A DNA stretch of 64,000 nucleotides from Bacillus sp. KH172YL63. GTDB lineage: Bacteria > Bacillota > Bacilli > Bacillales > Bacillaceae_B. Made by a program: the position numbers and the translations under genes. The notes beneath the pieces are model-generated. The model saw nothing but the letters and a program-made list of their open reading frames with translations. It was not told where the DNA came from and made no database searches. The stretch is taken from assembly GCF_011398925.1 (NCBI RefSeq), contig NZ_AP022842.1:4187701-4251700 (forward strand). The letters run 5' to 3'. This document shows, in pieces, positions 26,520 to 34,900 of the stretch (positions within the stretch are counted from its first letter, which is position 1; each line of letters starts with the position of its first letter).

Positions 26520-28342
26520 GACCAATCATCCTCTTGTGTGGAATCATATGGGAGGGTAAATACGATCGTCGTCCCTTTACCTTCTTTACTCTTCGCCCAC
26601 ACATCGCCACCGTGTGCTGAAATCATTTCCTTCGCAATGGCAAGTCCCAGTCCGGTACCGCCCATCTGTCTCGTCCGGGCTTTATCGACCCGGTAGAAAC
26701 GTTCGAATATCTTCTCAAGATTATCTTTCGGAATCCCCAAGCCCTGATCCGACACGCTGATTTCGATGAAACCGTCTTTTTCCTTCACTTTAAAAGTGAT
26801 CGTGCCGCCTTCAGGCGAATATTTCAATGCATTCGAAATGATATTATCAAGAACCTGCGTGATCTTGTCCTGATCGATTTCAACGAACATCGCTTTATCC
26901 GGCAGGAACCGGTTGAACGTCACGTTCACATCCTTGGTCATTTCGAAACGATCAATGATTTTATGGAAAAATAGAATAAAGTCGATCCAGTCTTTATTAA
27001 ATCGGTAATCCTTGCTGTCCATTTTAGATAATTGAAGGAGATCATTTACGAGGCGGATCATCCGCTCAGTCTCGTTCTGGGTCACATCAAGGAATTGTGG
27101 CGCGATCTCTTTATCCTGCCATGCCCCTTCTGCGAGTGCTTCCAGATAGCTCCTCATCGTCGTCAGAGGCGTGCGGAGCTCATGTGAAACGTTGGCAACA
27201 AATTCACGTCTCTCAAGATCGATCTTCTCCTGCTCGGTGATGTCATGCAAGACGGCGATCAGCCCGTTGACGAACCCGGTCTCTTTTTGAATGATAGAGA
27301 AATTCGCCCGTAGAATATACGGCTTATCCTTCGTACTGTAATCAAGGATGATCGAATCCTGTTCATTGGATAAATCATCGAATGTATACTCTTCATCCAG
27401 TCCAAGCAGCGATACGATAGGCTGTGACACGACTGTTTCACGTGAAACATCCAGCATATTCGCAGCCGGATCATTGATAAGGATGACCCTGCCCTTTCGA
27501 TCAGTGGCGATAACGCCGTCGGTCATATAAGACAACACCGAAGAAAGCTTTCTCCGTTCACCCTCGGTCGTGGCCTGGGCTTCCTGAAGACGCTTCGTTA
27601 AATTATTGAATGTGATCGCCAGCTGCCCGATCTCATCGTATCCATACACCTTAACCTTCCTCGAGAAATTCCCTTTGGCCATCGCCAGGGCTTGCTTTCT
27701 CATATCGGAAATCGGTCTTGTGACGGTTTGGGCCAATAAAACACCAAGAACGGCCGTGATGGCAAGCGCGATCATCGTCCCGTTCGTGAAGATTTTATTG
27801 ATTTCATTCATTTGATCATATACAGTTTCAATTTCCCCGGCGATGTAAATCGTCCCGATGACTTCATTGTTCGATTCAATCGGTTTCGTATACACCCAGA
27901 TCCGGTCCTTCGTTTTTTCATCAAGGTAAATATCATCGTCGCCGAAACCGAGGGCGAGCGCTTTTTTCACTTCTTTTTCAGAACTCATCTGACCGACCAG
28001 ACCCTGGTTATTCGGATCAGAAGTCCCCTCAATCCGGCTGCGGTTGTTGATGACCCTGATTTCGGCAATATCCGATGTCTTGCTGCTGTCATCCAATATC
28101 CGGTAGATGTCTTCCTGCAGAGTCGGATCATCCTCACTCCGCTTCTTCAGCATCGCTTCCTTGACGGTGTACTCCAATAAATTCACCCGGTTGGTGATGG
28201 AGGTCTTAAAGTTCTCCACAAGCTTCTGCTCAAGCTCCCTGACGAAATAAACCCCAATGATTTGCATCGCAAGGAGGATGAGCAGAACATATATCAGTAC
28301 GAATTTCAAATGGATCGAACGGGTTAAGCCAACTTTCTTCAT
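26516..28342 (-). CDS. walK: Cell-wall sensor histidine kinase WalK
   Basis: This 608-residue kinase phosphorylates WalR and is essential in Bacillus and relatives. It has two membrane helices (about 13-31 and 180-205) enclosing an extracytoplasmic sensor domain. A HAMP domain, a PAS domain, the phosphoacceptor His387 in FVANVSHELRTPL and an ATPase domain (N-box NALKY, GLGIPKDN, GTGLGLAI) follow. AGGAG precedes ATG 28342. A perfect parS site lies inside the coding region (27434-27449). Confidence 0.96.
   Translation of the reverse strand: MKKVGLTRSIHLKFVLIYVLLILLAMQIIGVYFVRELEQKLVENFKTSITNRVNLLEYTVKEAMLKKRSEDDPTLQEDIYRILDDSSKTSDIAEIRVINNRSRIEGTSDPNNQGLVGQMSSEKEVKKALALGFGDDDIYLDEKTKDRIWVYTKPIESNNEVIGTIYIAGEIETVYDQMNEINKIFTNGTMIALAITAVLGVLLAQTVTRPISDMRKQALAMAKGNFSRKVKVYGYDEIGQLAITFNNLTKRLQEAQATTEGERRKLSSVLSYMTDGVIATDRKGRVILINDPAANMLDVSRETVVSQPIVSLLGLDEEYTFDDLSNEQDSIILDYSTKDKPYILRANFSIIQKETGFVNGLIAVLHDITEQEKIDLERREFVANVSHELRTPLTTMRSYLEALAEGAWQDKEIAPQFLDVTQNETERMIRLVNDLLQLSKMDSKDYRFNKDWIDFILFFHKIIDRFEMTKDVNVTFNRFLPDKAMFVEIDQDKITQVLDNIISNALKYSPEGGTITFKVKEKDGFIEISVSDQGLGIPKDNLEKIFERFYRVDKARTRQMGGTGLGLAIAKEMISAHGGDVWAKSKEGKGTTIVFTLPYDSTQEDDWS
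27434..27449. promoter_or_regulatory. parS centromere-like site inside walK
   Basis: TGTTTCACGTGAAACA is an exact 16-bp parS palindrome, the nucleation site for Spo0J (ParB), whose gene is in this window. Origin-proximal parS sites within coding genes are normal in Bacillus. Confidence 0.93.
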
Positions 28343-28348
28343 TACATA

Positions 28349-29056
28349 CTACTCCTGTTCAGGATTTCTCAAGTAATAACCGACTCCTCGACGTGTAACG
28401 ATCCATGTAGGGTGACTTGGATTATCCTCAATTTTCTCACGGAGGCGTCTCACGGTCACATCGACGGTACGCACATCACCGTAGTAATCATATCCCCATA
28501 CCGTTTGAAGCAGATGTTCACGGGTCATCACTTGTCCGATATGCTTCGCTAAATAATGAAGCAGTTCGAATTCGCGGTGCGTCAGTTCAATGGTTTCCCC
28601 TCTCTTCGACACCACATAGGCATCCGGATGGATCGTCAATGAACCGACGGTGATTTCATTATTCTCGTCCTCAACGGCCTGCTGGGCACCGTGCTGATGC
28701 CTGCGCAGGTTCGCTTTCACACGGGCAATCAATTCCCTGGTGCTGAACGGCTTCGTCACATAATCATCGGCACCCAACTCCAACCCGAGCACCTTATCGA
28801 TTTCCGAATCCTTCGCCGTCAGCATGATGATTGGCATTTCATATTTCTTGCGGATCTCACGGCACACTTCCATGCCGTCCCGGTTCGGGAGCATGATATC
28901 AAGCAGCACAAGATCCGGCTTCAGCTCCTCCGCCATCTTGACCGCTTCATCCCCGTCGTAGGCACAGTGCACCTCATAGCCCTCTTTCTTCAAATTGAAC
29001 TGCAGTATATCCGCAATCGGCTTTTCATCATCAACGACTAATATCTTCTTTTCCAT
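28349..29056 (-). CDS. walR: Cell-wall response regulator WalR
   Basis: This 235-residue OmpR-type regulator (YycF) has a receiver domain with Asp53 in [11 protein letters not shown], Lys in VTKPFS, and a winged-helix DNA-binding domain ([14 protein letters not shown]). It controls autolysin and wall-homeostasis genes through TGTWAH-N5-TGTWAH boxes; one such box precedes the neighbouring M23 gene. AAAGGAG lies upstream of ATG 29056. A -10 (TATACT, 29108-29113 on the minus strand) is a likely promoter element. Confidence 0.97.
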   Translation of the reverse strand: MEKKILVVDDEKPIADILQFNLKKEGYEVHCAYDGDEAVKMAEELKPDLVLLDIMLPNRDGMEVCREIRKKYEMPIIMLTAKDSEIDKVLGLELGADDYVTKPFSTRELIARVKANLRRHQHGAQQAVEDENNEITVGSLTIHPDAYVVSKRGETIELTHREFELLHYLAKHIGQVMTREHLLQTVWGYDYYGDVRTVDVTVRRLREKIEDNPSHPTWIVTRRGVGYYLRNPEQE

Positions 29057-29107
29057 ATGATTTGATCTCCTTTAGAAAAAAGTAATGTATCGACATAAAT
29101 TGTGATT

Positions 29108-29136
29108 AGTATAAGGTTCTTCCCTTAAATTTATCA
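29108..29136 (-). promoter_or_regulatory. Candidate promoter of walRKHIJ
   Basis: TATACT (29113 to 29108) forms a good -10; the -35 region (TGATAA, 17 bases upstream) is weak. Confidence 0.4.
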
Positions 29137-29213
29137 CTTTCACTGTATAAATTCATCTTTTACCCTATCATACCCTTTATTCCCTTGCTTGTTCGTTAAT
29201 CTAAATATAACAA

Positions 29214-29249
29214 AGGGGACTGACAAATAAAATGATTCTGTCAGTCCCG
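29214..29249 (-). terminator. Terminator after the M23 peptidase gene
   Basis: GGGACTGACA and TGTCAGTCCC form a 10-bp stem right after the stop of the M23 gene; the tail CCTTTGTT is moderate. Confidence 0.7.
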
Positions 29250-29270
29250 TGCTTCATTGCCTATATAAAA

Positions 29271-30758
29271 TTATAATACCTCAAGCGGATTAATGAGCGC
29301 TCCGTTTTTATACACTTCGATATGAAGGTGAACGCCTGTCGCTTTCCCGGTATCACCCATGATCCCAAGCTTCTGTCCACGCTCCACCGTCTGACCGGCA
29401 GAAACAGAAAGGGAGTCTAAGTGAGCATACACCGTGCGATAGCCGTTTCCGTGATCGATCACGACTTTATTCCCGTAACCGCCGCTGTCCCAGCCTGCTG
29501 AAACGACTCTTCCGTTATCAACTGACTTGATTGTACGGTCACTCGGGCGGGCAATATCAATCCCTTTATGCATTTTCCCCCAGCGAGGTCCCTGCTTAGA
29601 GGATACATAACCGCCATTCGTCGGCCATGCAAAGTTTCCAGATCCCCGTGACGGCGTGACCTTTGTCCCTTTAATGACGATATACGTGACAGGATCTTTT
29701 AATGTCTTTTCTTCTTTAACATTCTTATCAGTTTGAGATCCATTGACCTCAGTTGTTTCAAACGTGACGGATTTCTCTCCATCCTGACCTTCCTGCTTCA
29801 CCTTCGTATCGCCTTTATTCATGGAAGAATCCTCTTCCACTTCTTTTTCATAAGCGATCTTTTCAATCTTGTTGACTTCTTTTTTCACCAGGATATGAAG
29901 AAGCGGCTCAAAGACCGTGACGTTCAACTCAGAACCAAGCTTCAACGGATCGTCTTCTTTGATCTGTCCATTCAGCTCAAGCAGCTTCCCAGTCGTCAAA
30001 TGGTGAGCTTCCGCAATCGTACCAAGAACATCGCCTTCCTTGACGCTGTACTTCTTCTCTTCAAGCGTACCCTTCTTAAGAAGATCCGCAGCTTCCTTCG
30101 GCGTCATCATCTCTTCAGGCGTCGCCTCAGTCTTTTTCATCTCAACATCTTCCTGGAACGAAACTTCTAATAAACGTGTTTCATTTTCCTTCAAAGGGGG
30201 TAAAGAAGTGGATGAGTCAGCTTTCTTTCTCGCTTCCAACTCGTTCAGCTCTTCTTCCGACACATAGTTAAGCTTGAAGGCCTTCAATGCTTCTTCAGCA
30301 GCCTTCTCGTCTTTCACATACGCAACCGGTTTATCGTTCACCATCAACGCATACGCATCTGCTTCAATGGACACGGATGTATTCAATTTATCAATCACTT
30401 GCTGATTATTTGTCTTCTTAGCCGTAAACACATTCTCAGGTATGTACGATACATCATGATTGAATTCAACCTGATCATCCTCGAATTTCTTCTGTACATC
30501 CTTAAGCTTCTCTTCCAAAACAGCCTCGACTTCATCCTTACTTGTCACTGCCCCAACATACTCACTGCCTGCATACACATGATAAATCGTATGCAAATTC
30601 CCATCCGACCCAGCATTCGCTGCAACAGATGAAAATGTCAATGTCGTAAGCGCAAGTGTAGTGATGCCAATCTTCTTCATAAGCTGATTTGATCTATGAC
30701 GAATATTAAGTTTTTTATATTTTTCTAAAATTGGTGCTAACTTCTCTCCAAAACTCAT
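29271..30758 (-). CDS. M23 family cell-wall metallopeptidase with LysM and G5-like domains
   Basis: This 495-residue exported protein probably cleaves peptidoglycan cross-links. After a short cytoplasmic start there is a membrane/signal segment (about residues 28-47, ending SVAANA). A coiled region, a LysM domain (about 235-285), a G5-like segment (about 285-365) and a C-terminal M23 endopeptidase domain follow. The last has zinc ligands in HKGIDIARP (about 405) and HLHIEVYKNG (about 475). AGGAGG lies 7 bases before ATG 30758. It precedes walR in the same direction; an exact WalR box upstream puts it in the Wal regulon. Confidence 0.9.
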   Translation of the reverse strand: MSFGEKLAPILEKYKKLNIRHRSNQLMKKIGITTLALTTLTFSSVAANAGSDGNLHTIYHVYAGSEYVGAVTSKDEVEAVLEEKLKDVQKKFEDDQVEFNHDVSYIPENVFTAKKTNNQQVIDKLNTSVSIEADAYALMVNDKPVAYVKDEKAAEEALKAFKLNYVSEEELNELEARKKADSSTSLPPLKENETRLLEVSFQEDVEMKKTEATPEEMMTPKEAADLLKKGTLEEKKYSVKEGDVLGTIAEAHHLTTGKLLELNGQIKEDDPLKLGSELNVTVFEPLLHILVKKEVNKIEKIAYEKEVEEDSSMNKGDTKVKQEGQDGEKSVTFETTEVNGSQTDKNVKEEKTLKDPVTYIVIKGTKVTPSRGSGNFAWPTNGGYVSSKQGPRWGKMHKGIDIARPSDRTIKSVDNGRVVSAGWDSGGYGNKVVIDHGNGYRTVYAHLDSLSVSAGQTVERGQKLGIMGDTGKATGVHLHIEVYKNGALINPLEVL

Positions 30759-30944
30759 CGAGCTGCCTCCTATAAACTAAAGCAAAAATCCCAGTTAAAG
30801 GTAGTTCATTAAGCCTAATTTAGTAAAATTTCTATAAAATTCGTACTTTACTAATTTACCATAATTCGACGAAAACCGGGACAAAGAATCAATATTGTAA
30901 TAAAACTGTATAATTTGTCGGAAAAACAACACCTGGCCAACGTA

Positions 30945-30962
30945 CGGTGATCATCGTCACCG
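30945..30962. other. Inverted repeat in the long leader of the M23 gene
   Basis: CGGTGA-TCATCG-TCACCG forms a 6-bp stem, flanked by CCTGGC and GCCGGG that extend it imperfectly. It would lie in the 5' leader if transcription starts near the WalR-box promoter. The interval 30759-31060 holds no gene. No known riboswitch motif was recognised. Confidence 0.45.
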
Positions 30963-31002
30963 CCGGGTCCTATAGGTCTAAAGGTGGACTTCTTATTGAA
31001 AT

Positions 31003-31056
31003 AAAATATGAAGGAAACTGAAGTGAAAACCGGAGTTATGTTACATACATGTTACA
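31003..31056 (-). promoter_or_regulatory. WalR box and candidate promoter of the M23 gene
   Basis: On the minus strand TGTAAC-ATGTA-TGTAAC (31056 to 31040) fits the WalR consensus TGTWAH-N5-TGTWAH exactly. A -10-like TATTTT (31008 to 31003) lies 31 bp downstream of the box. This spacing suits activation by WalR and implies a leader of about 240 bases. Confidence 0.75.
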
Positions 31057-31063
31057 AAATAAA

Positions 31064-31102
31064 AAAAGTACCACGAGAGTCAAAGTCGTCGCAGTACTTT
31101 TT
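31064..31102 (-). terminator. Terminator of the tRNA operon
   Basis: AAAAAGTAC and GTACTTTTT flank a partly paired loop immediately after tRNA-Phe; the minus-strand transcript ends in a T-run. Confidence 0.7.
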
Positions 31103-31108
31103 GCAAGA

Positions 31109-31181
31109 TGGCTCAGGACGGAATCGAACCGCCGACACATGGATTTTCAGTCCATTGCTCTACCAACTGAGCTACTGAGCC
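31109..31181 (-). tRNA. tRNA-Phe (GAA)
   Basis: A full 73-base cloverleaf with acceptor GGCTCAG / CTGAGCC plus discriminator A, D-arm AGCTCAGTTGGTAGAGC, anticodon loop CTGAAAA (GAA) and T-arm GGCGGTTCGATTCCGTC. CCA is not encoded. It is the last gene of the cluster. Confidence 0.95.
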
Positions 31182-31300
31182 AGATTATGTAATTCCCCTA
31201 AAAGGAGATATTGACTGTCCATCGTCCAGCTCTCAGGATGGTCAATCAAGTTGTTGCTCGAGCTGTACGCTGATGATCATTCAGGGAAGCTTATTCACCG

Positions 31301-31327
31301 TGCTCTACCAACTGAGCTACTGAGCCA
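31301..31327 (-). pseudogene. 5'-half remnant of tRNA-Phe
   Basis: Twenty-seven bases identical to the acceptor and D-arm of the intact tRNA-Phe (GGCTCAGTAGCTCAG...GAGCA) are followed by unrelated sequence, with no anticodon arm or T-arm. It sits between tRNA-Asp and tRNA-Phe in the same orientation. Confidence 0.8.
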
Positions 31328-31353
31328 AATCATATTATGTATTGAAATAAAAA

Positions 31354-31430
31354 TGGCGGTCCGGACGGGACTCGAACCCGCGACCTCCTGCGTGACAGGC
31401 AGGCATTCTAACCAACTGAACTACCGGACC
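31354..31430 (-). tRNA. tRNA-Asp (GTC)
   Basis: A 77-base gene with encoded CCA: acceptor GGTCCGG / CCGGACC, discriminator G, anticodon loop CTGTCAC (GTC) and T-arm with GGTTCGAGTCC. Confidence 0.95.
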
Positions 31431-31573
31431 AAAGCTTTTTGCGCTAGCAAAATAGGTTTCATTTCTTTGCGCTAGCAAAAATAACTTTCATTATTCTGCA
31501 CTAGCAAACATTCAAACTAGCAATCTACTTTCAAGAATCGACATCGATCAATCTCTCTTCAAGAAAATAAAAA

Positions 31574-31645
31574 TGACCCATACGGGATTCGAACCCGTGT
31601 TACCGCCGTGAAAGGGCGGTGTCTTAACCGCTTGACCAATGGGCC
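31574..31645 (-). tRNA. tRNA-Glu (TTC)
   Basis: A 72-base cloverleaf with acceptor GGCCCAT / ATGGGTC, discriminator A, anticodon loop CTTTCAC (TTC) and T-arm with GGTTCGAATCC. CCA is not encoded. Confidence 0.95.
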
Positions 31646-31654
31646 GTAAAAAAA

Positions 31655-31730
31655 TGGTGAGCCATGAAGGATTCGAACCTTCGACCCTCTGATTAAAAGT
31701 CAGATGCTCTACCAACTGAGCTAATGGCTC
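31655..31730 (-). tRNA. tRNA-Lys (TTT)
   Basis: A 76-base gene with encoded CCA: acceptor GAGCCAT / ATGGCTC, discriminator A, anticodon loop CTTTTAA (TTT) and T-arm with GGTTCGAATCC. First gene of the cluster. Confidence 0.95.
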
Positions 31731-31793
31731 TAAGTCTATATATAAACACGAGGCAGAAGCTTGATCAAAGCCTCTTTCGTGACAACGAAATTA

Positions 31794-31823
31794 ATATTAT
31801 CACAGTATGAATGTCGAGGGCAA
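31794..31823 (-). promoter_or_regulatory. Candidate promoter of the tRNA cluster
   Basis: On the minus strand TTGCCC (31823-31818) and TAATAT (31799-31794) are 18 bases apart, about 65 bp upstream of tRNA-Lys. Confidence 0.5.
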
Positions 31824-31910
31824 TAGTTTTTTTGGTTTTTTTGTCGAAAGTTATTTCTTGGGGAATAATGGTTGGAAACTCAGGAATTGAGAGGGGAAGA
31901 TTGTGATGAA

Positions 31911-32876
31911 TCAGTGAAAGTCCAAGGTATAGTAGCGTCCTTTATTGTCACCTGTAGGCTTTGCGTATGGGTAGCAATCTTTTATTAATCTCGTTGCAAG
32001 GGACGGTGAAGAAATGAGAAGGAAGTCTCTAAGTTCCTGGCTTGTTATCCGGTTACTGAATATCAAAGAATAATCTTTTAAAGCCCCGATATGACCATCC
32101 TTCGATTTCCCACTGCACCGTGGACAAAGCCAGTATCCATATTCCCGTACTAACGGTAAATGCTCGCACTCCTTACAAATGACCCCTGGTAAAATATCCT
32201 TATCACTTATTTTATAGGATTGTAGAATGGATAGGTTGAGAGGTGTATTTCTTTTTGACATGAGTTTGATGATTTTTTTGAGTTCTTTTTCTGAAGCCGT
32301 CCTGGATTGGAAATGGTTTTGGAGTTGAACAATCTTATTGGGGAGTGAAGCTGCGTGGATAACCTTTTTGTTCAATGCCTGATTATTTGCGCTGATAATG
32401 GTTTGAGGGTTACTGATGACGACCAATCCGTGCACAGGTATGGGAGGAAAGTGATGCTGCTTCAGCCATTCCTTCAATTGATATTCCTGCCTGTTCAGCT
32501 GAAGGATCGGATCCGGATACGCATATTCAACACCATCTTTTGTTTGGACAAATTGATTGAAAATGGTATCAAAGTTCACAGCCCCAGCTACATTTTTCAC
32601 TTCTAAAATAAGTATAAAGGATAGGGTTAGTATAAGGGTATCAATTTGAAAGTAACGCCCGTTCACTTCCAGTCTTACATCGTGGAAAATGTAGTGGTTC
32701 TTTCCGGGAAGGTACCCCAGTTGGTAGTCTATTGCTTTTTCACCGTTATAACCGGCTTTCATTTTTGCGAGGTTTTCTTTCAAGAAGGAGATTTTTGGAT
32801 AGTCTTGTGGCAAACGCCCCAAAACTGCTTCCAATTTTAATAACGTAAGAGGGATTTTTCTTTCATTTACGTCCAT
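31911..32876 (-). CDS. NERD-domain (nuclease-related) protein
   Basis: This 321-residue protein has a NERD domain (about residues 40-160). The nuclease-fold motif residues appear as GEKAIDYQLGYL and an Asp followed by LILEVKN (about 77-93), the restriction-endonuclease-like core. The C-terminal part holds a four-cysteine finger CKECEHLPLVREYGYWLCPRC (split about 234-254), a likely zinc ribbon. NERD proteins are suspected DNA-processing enzymes of unknown role. It is a single gene; upstream of it lies a regular repeat array. Confidence 0.85.
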   Translation of the reverse strand: MDVNERKIPLTLLKLEAVLGRLPQDYPKISFLKENLAKMKAGYNGEKAIDYQLGYLPGKNHYIFHDVRLEVNGRYFQIDTLILTLSFILILEVKNVAGAVNFDTIFNQFVQTKDGVEYAYPDPILQLNRQEYQLKEWLKQHHFPPIPVHGLVVISNPQTIISANNQALNKKVIHAASLPNKIVQLQNHFQSRTASEKELKKIIKLMSKRNTPLNLSILQSYKISDKDILPGVICKECEHLPLVREYGYWLCPRCSGKSKDGHIGALKDYSLIFSNRITSQELRDFLLISSPSLATRLIKDCYPYAKPTGDNKGRYYTLDFH

Positions 32877-32980
32877 TTCGTCACTCCAATCATTATTTTA
32901 TCCTTATCTACTTCTCCATAGATTGAAAAATACCTGCTTTGACGATGAAAATCACATCTGATATTGGTCGGTGGAGTTGA

Positions 32981-33096
32981 TATTATCGACTTTGTTCCAT
33001 ATATTATCGAGTTTTCTGATATATTATCGACTTCGGACGAGATATTATCGACTTTCCGAATATATTATCGAGTTCTAGCAGTATATTTTCAACTTA
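32981..33096. repeat. Array 1: six TATTATCGA copies with 20-21 bp period
   Basis: Copies start at 32981, 33002, 33022, 33043, 33063 and 33084 (steps 21, 20, 21, 20, 21). The core is TATTATCGA followed by CTT or GTT; the last copy reads TATTTTCAA. Spacers of about 7-8 bases are unrelated to each other. An A/C-rich tract of about 110 bases follows (33105-33220). It lies between the NERD gene and the DUF350 gene; no coding frame is likely. Confidence 0.85.
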
Positions 33097-33226
33097 CAAA
33101 AATTGGATTACCAGCCGCGCCCCGCATCCGCAAAAATCCACGCCACGCGCCAAACCAAGCCACACACCCCACAAAAAACCGCCACCAGAGCCAACAAACC
33201 CACTCCAGCAACGGTTCCCAACAATA

Positions 33227-33640
33227 TTAATACGTCAAACTCCCAGCCACAACCAATCCTACGATAATGGCTGCGGAAAAGAGGCTGAAGCCGATGGCGA
33301 TGTTGCCTTCTTCGACTTTTTTGGCCAGGCTGATCCGGGGTGTGAGGACGTATTCGATGATCCAGTAGGCGATGACTTGGGTCGCGATACCGACCAGTCC
33401 CCAGATGAAGGCGTCGAGCAGGTTAAGGCTGTTGGCCCAGACGGTGTAGATGACGATGGCGAGCCCGATCGCTTTTCCCCATAGTTTGAGGGCGACGGCG
33501 ATGTTGCCTTCTTTGATGAGGGCCGCTTCTGAGAATTTGGTTGTAAAGGCGAAGACGGTGACGCCGAGGATCATGAGTCCAAGGCCGGTGCCGACGTGGG
33601 CAAGAAAGCTGAGTAGTGCTTCACTTGTTATGATTTGCAT
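33227..33640 (-). CDS. DUF350 family membrane protein (YjfL-like)
   Basis: This 137-residue protein has four membrane helices in two related halves, each with a conserved 'E(G/A)N.A' element (IKEGNIAVA and VEEGNIAIG), the hallmark of DUF350/YjfL. It is the last gene of a four-gene run with an ATP-grasp ligase and a lipoprotein. In enterobacteria YjfL, YjfM and YjfC are encoded together. The role is unknown but envelope-linked. Confidence 0.85.
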   Translation of the reverse strand: MQIITSEALLSFLAHVGTGLGLMILGVTVFAFTTKFSEAALIKEGNIAVALKLWGKAIGLAIVIYTVWANSLNLLDAFIWGLVGIATQVIAYWIIEYVLTPRISLAKKVEEGNIAIGFSLFSAAIIVGLVVAGSLTY

Positions 33641-33657
33641 GAGATTCTCTCCTTTGG

Positions 33658-34899
33658 TTATGTTTCCTGCAGTCCTACAGGCAGGTAATATGATTCGTTA
33701 TCGGTGATGGCGTTTCCGGCCCTGATTCCGATCGAGCCCGGTTTGCCGTTGATGATGAAACTTCCGACCATCAGGCTAGCTTCCTTCGCTCCGTCATTGG
33801 TCATGATCGATGAGACGGGTAGCGGGGTGAACTGCTGGTAGACGGGAAGGGTCTGTTTGTACGTTTCTTTTTTATCTTCCAGAAGGATCTTCCCGGTTGC
33901 TTCGATGATCTTGACCGTATCTCCTTCCCGGCCGAAAGCAGGCTTTTGGACGTAGGTGATGCCGTTTTCCTCGAAGTGGTCTGCTTCGAGATAGGTCGGC
34001 AGGAAGTACTGACCGATCCATTCGTGCTCACGCTCATCATAGAAGGTGCTTCCTTCTTCATGGAGACCCCAGATAAGGGCTTGAACGCCTTTCGATTGAA
34101 GTAAGAAGGAAGACGGTGGGTTTAAGACCGCTACCTTTTTGTCTACAACCATTTGCATGAGCTCCCGGCCGACATAGTCTGATGTGACCGGATCCCGGTC
34201 ATCGACGAGGTGCTCGACGGGATAGGTTTGCCGGTACAGAATGTCGATCCTTTCTCCGCCAGGCGTATAGACACCATCACCCTTCAGCTGCAGCCGGTCG
34301 AGGCTGACATATTCGGACGGTACACCTGAGAGCTCTTGGAGATACTTCGTTGTCAGGTAGTCTTCTTCATGATCGTCATGTGAGGTGAAGACGATTTTCG
34401 CTTCGCCTCCCCGTTGAAGGGAGTTCCAAGATGAAAGGAGACTCCGTTTCAGTTCTTTGGCGAGCAGCTCTTCACATCCTGCATTTGGATCATCACTGGC
34501 GAAATACCGGCACACTTTACCATTCACGTGAAAAAGCTCTTTAATGAATGTCGGCGTATCGCTGTTGAACTCCAGCAGTTTGATGTCACCTTCCCGGACG
34601 ACGAAATCGAAGCGGCCGATGATACACTCCTGGGGGATGGACTTGAACCTTATGTAAGAGAGGGATTCCCGGGGAAATCCAAGCTCGATCAGGGTGTCGT
34701 CCCCAAGCTCTCGGAGGAGGCCGGCTGTCTTCTGGTAAATGCCGTACACACGGCTCGTCGCTTTGCGGATCGAGTCGACGGTGTCACGGGATTCCTTTTT
34801 CATATCGAGCAGGGCGTATTCCATGTCATATAAATCATGCCAGAAATCCGGGATGCCTTCGTAGAATTCTTTCCTTTTTTCACGGTGGGAAGCTTTCAT
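33658..34899 (-). CDS. YjfC/YgiC-type ATP-grasp protein (glutathionylspermidine synthase family)
   Basis: The 413-residue product resembles the synthetase half of glutathionylspermidine synthase, an ATP-grasp C-N ligase. Visible are LLEFNSDTPT (about residues 102-111) and KPAFGREGDTVKI (about 320-332) for nucleotide and metal binding, and the terminal GKPGSIGIRAGNAITDNESY, typical of the family. ATG 34899 has GGAGG 5 bases upstream. Bacillaceae generally lack glutathionylspermidine, so another amine or peptide is the likely substrate. The preceding lipoprotein, whose tail ends in GGFGG, is a candidate. Confidence 0.85.
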   Translation of the reverse strand: MKASHREKRKEFYEGIPDFWHDLYDMEYALLDMKKESRDTVDSIRKATSRVYGIYQKTAGLLRELGDDTLIELGFPRESLSYIRFKSIPQECIIGRFDFVVREGDIKLLEFNSDTPTFIKELFHVNGKVCRYFASDDPNAGCEELLAKELKRSLLSSWNSLQRGGEAKIVFTSHDDHEEDYLTTKYLQELSGVPSEYVSLDRLQLKGDGVYTPGGERIDILYRQTYPVEHLVDDRDPVTSDYVGRELMQMVVDKKVAVLNPPSSFLLQSKGVQALIWGLHEEGSTFYDEREHEWIGQYFLPTYLEADHFEENGITYVQKPAFGREGDTVKIIEATGKILLEDKKETYKQTLPVYQQFTPLPVSSIMTNDGAKEASLMVGSFIINGKPGSIGIRAGNAITDNESYYLPVGLQET

Positions 34900-34900
34900 A

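Noticed and set aside
30759..31060. c-di-AMP (ydaO/yuaA) or other known riboswitch before the M23 gene
   Set aside because: The conserved sequence blocks of known classes are not seen; only a simple inverted repeat is present.
31109..31730. rRNA operon next to the tRNA cluster
   Set aside because: No rRNA sequence is present on either side; the cluster has its own likely promoter and terminator.
32981..33096. CRISPR array
   Set aside because: The repeat core is only 9-14 bp with a 20-21 bp period, far shorter than CRISPR repeat-spacer units, and there are no cas genes. The same holds for the arrays at 45388 and 60688.
34664..34679. Noc-binding site in the ATP-grasp gene
   Set aside because: GATTCCCGGGGAAATC has a central CCCGGG, but its flanks differ from the consensus at several positions.
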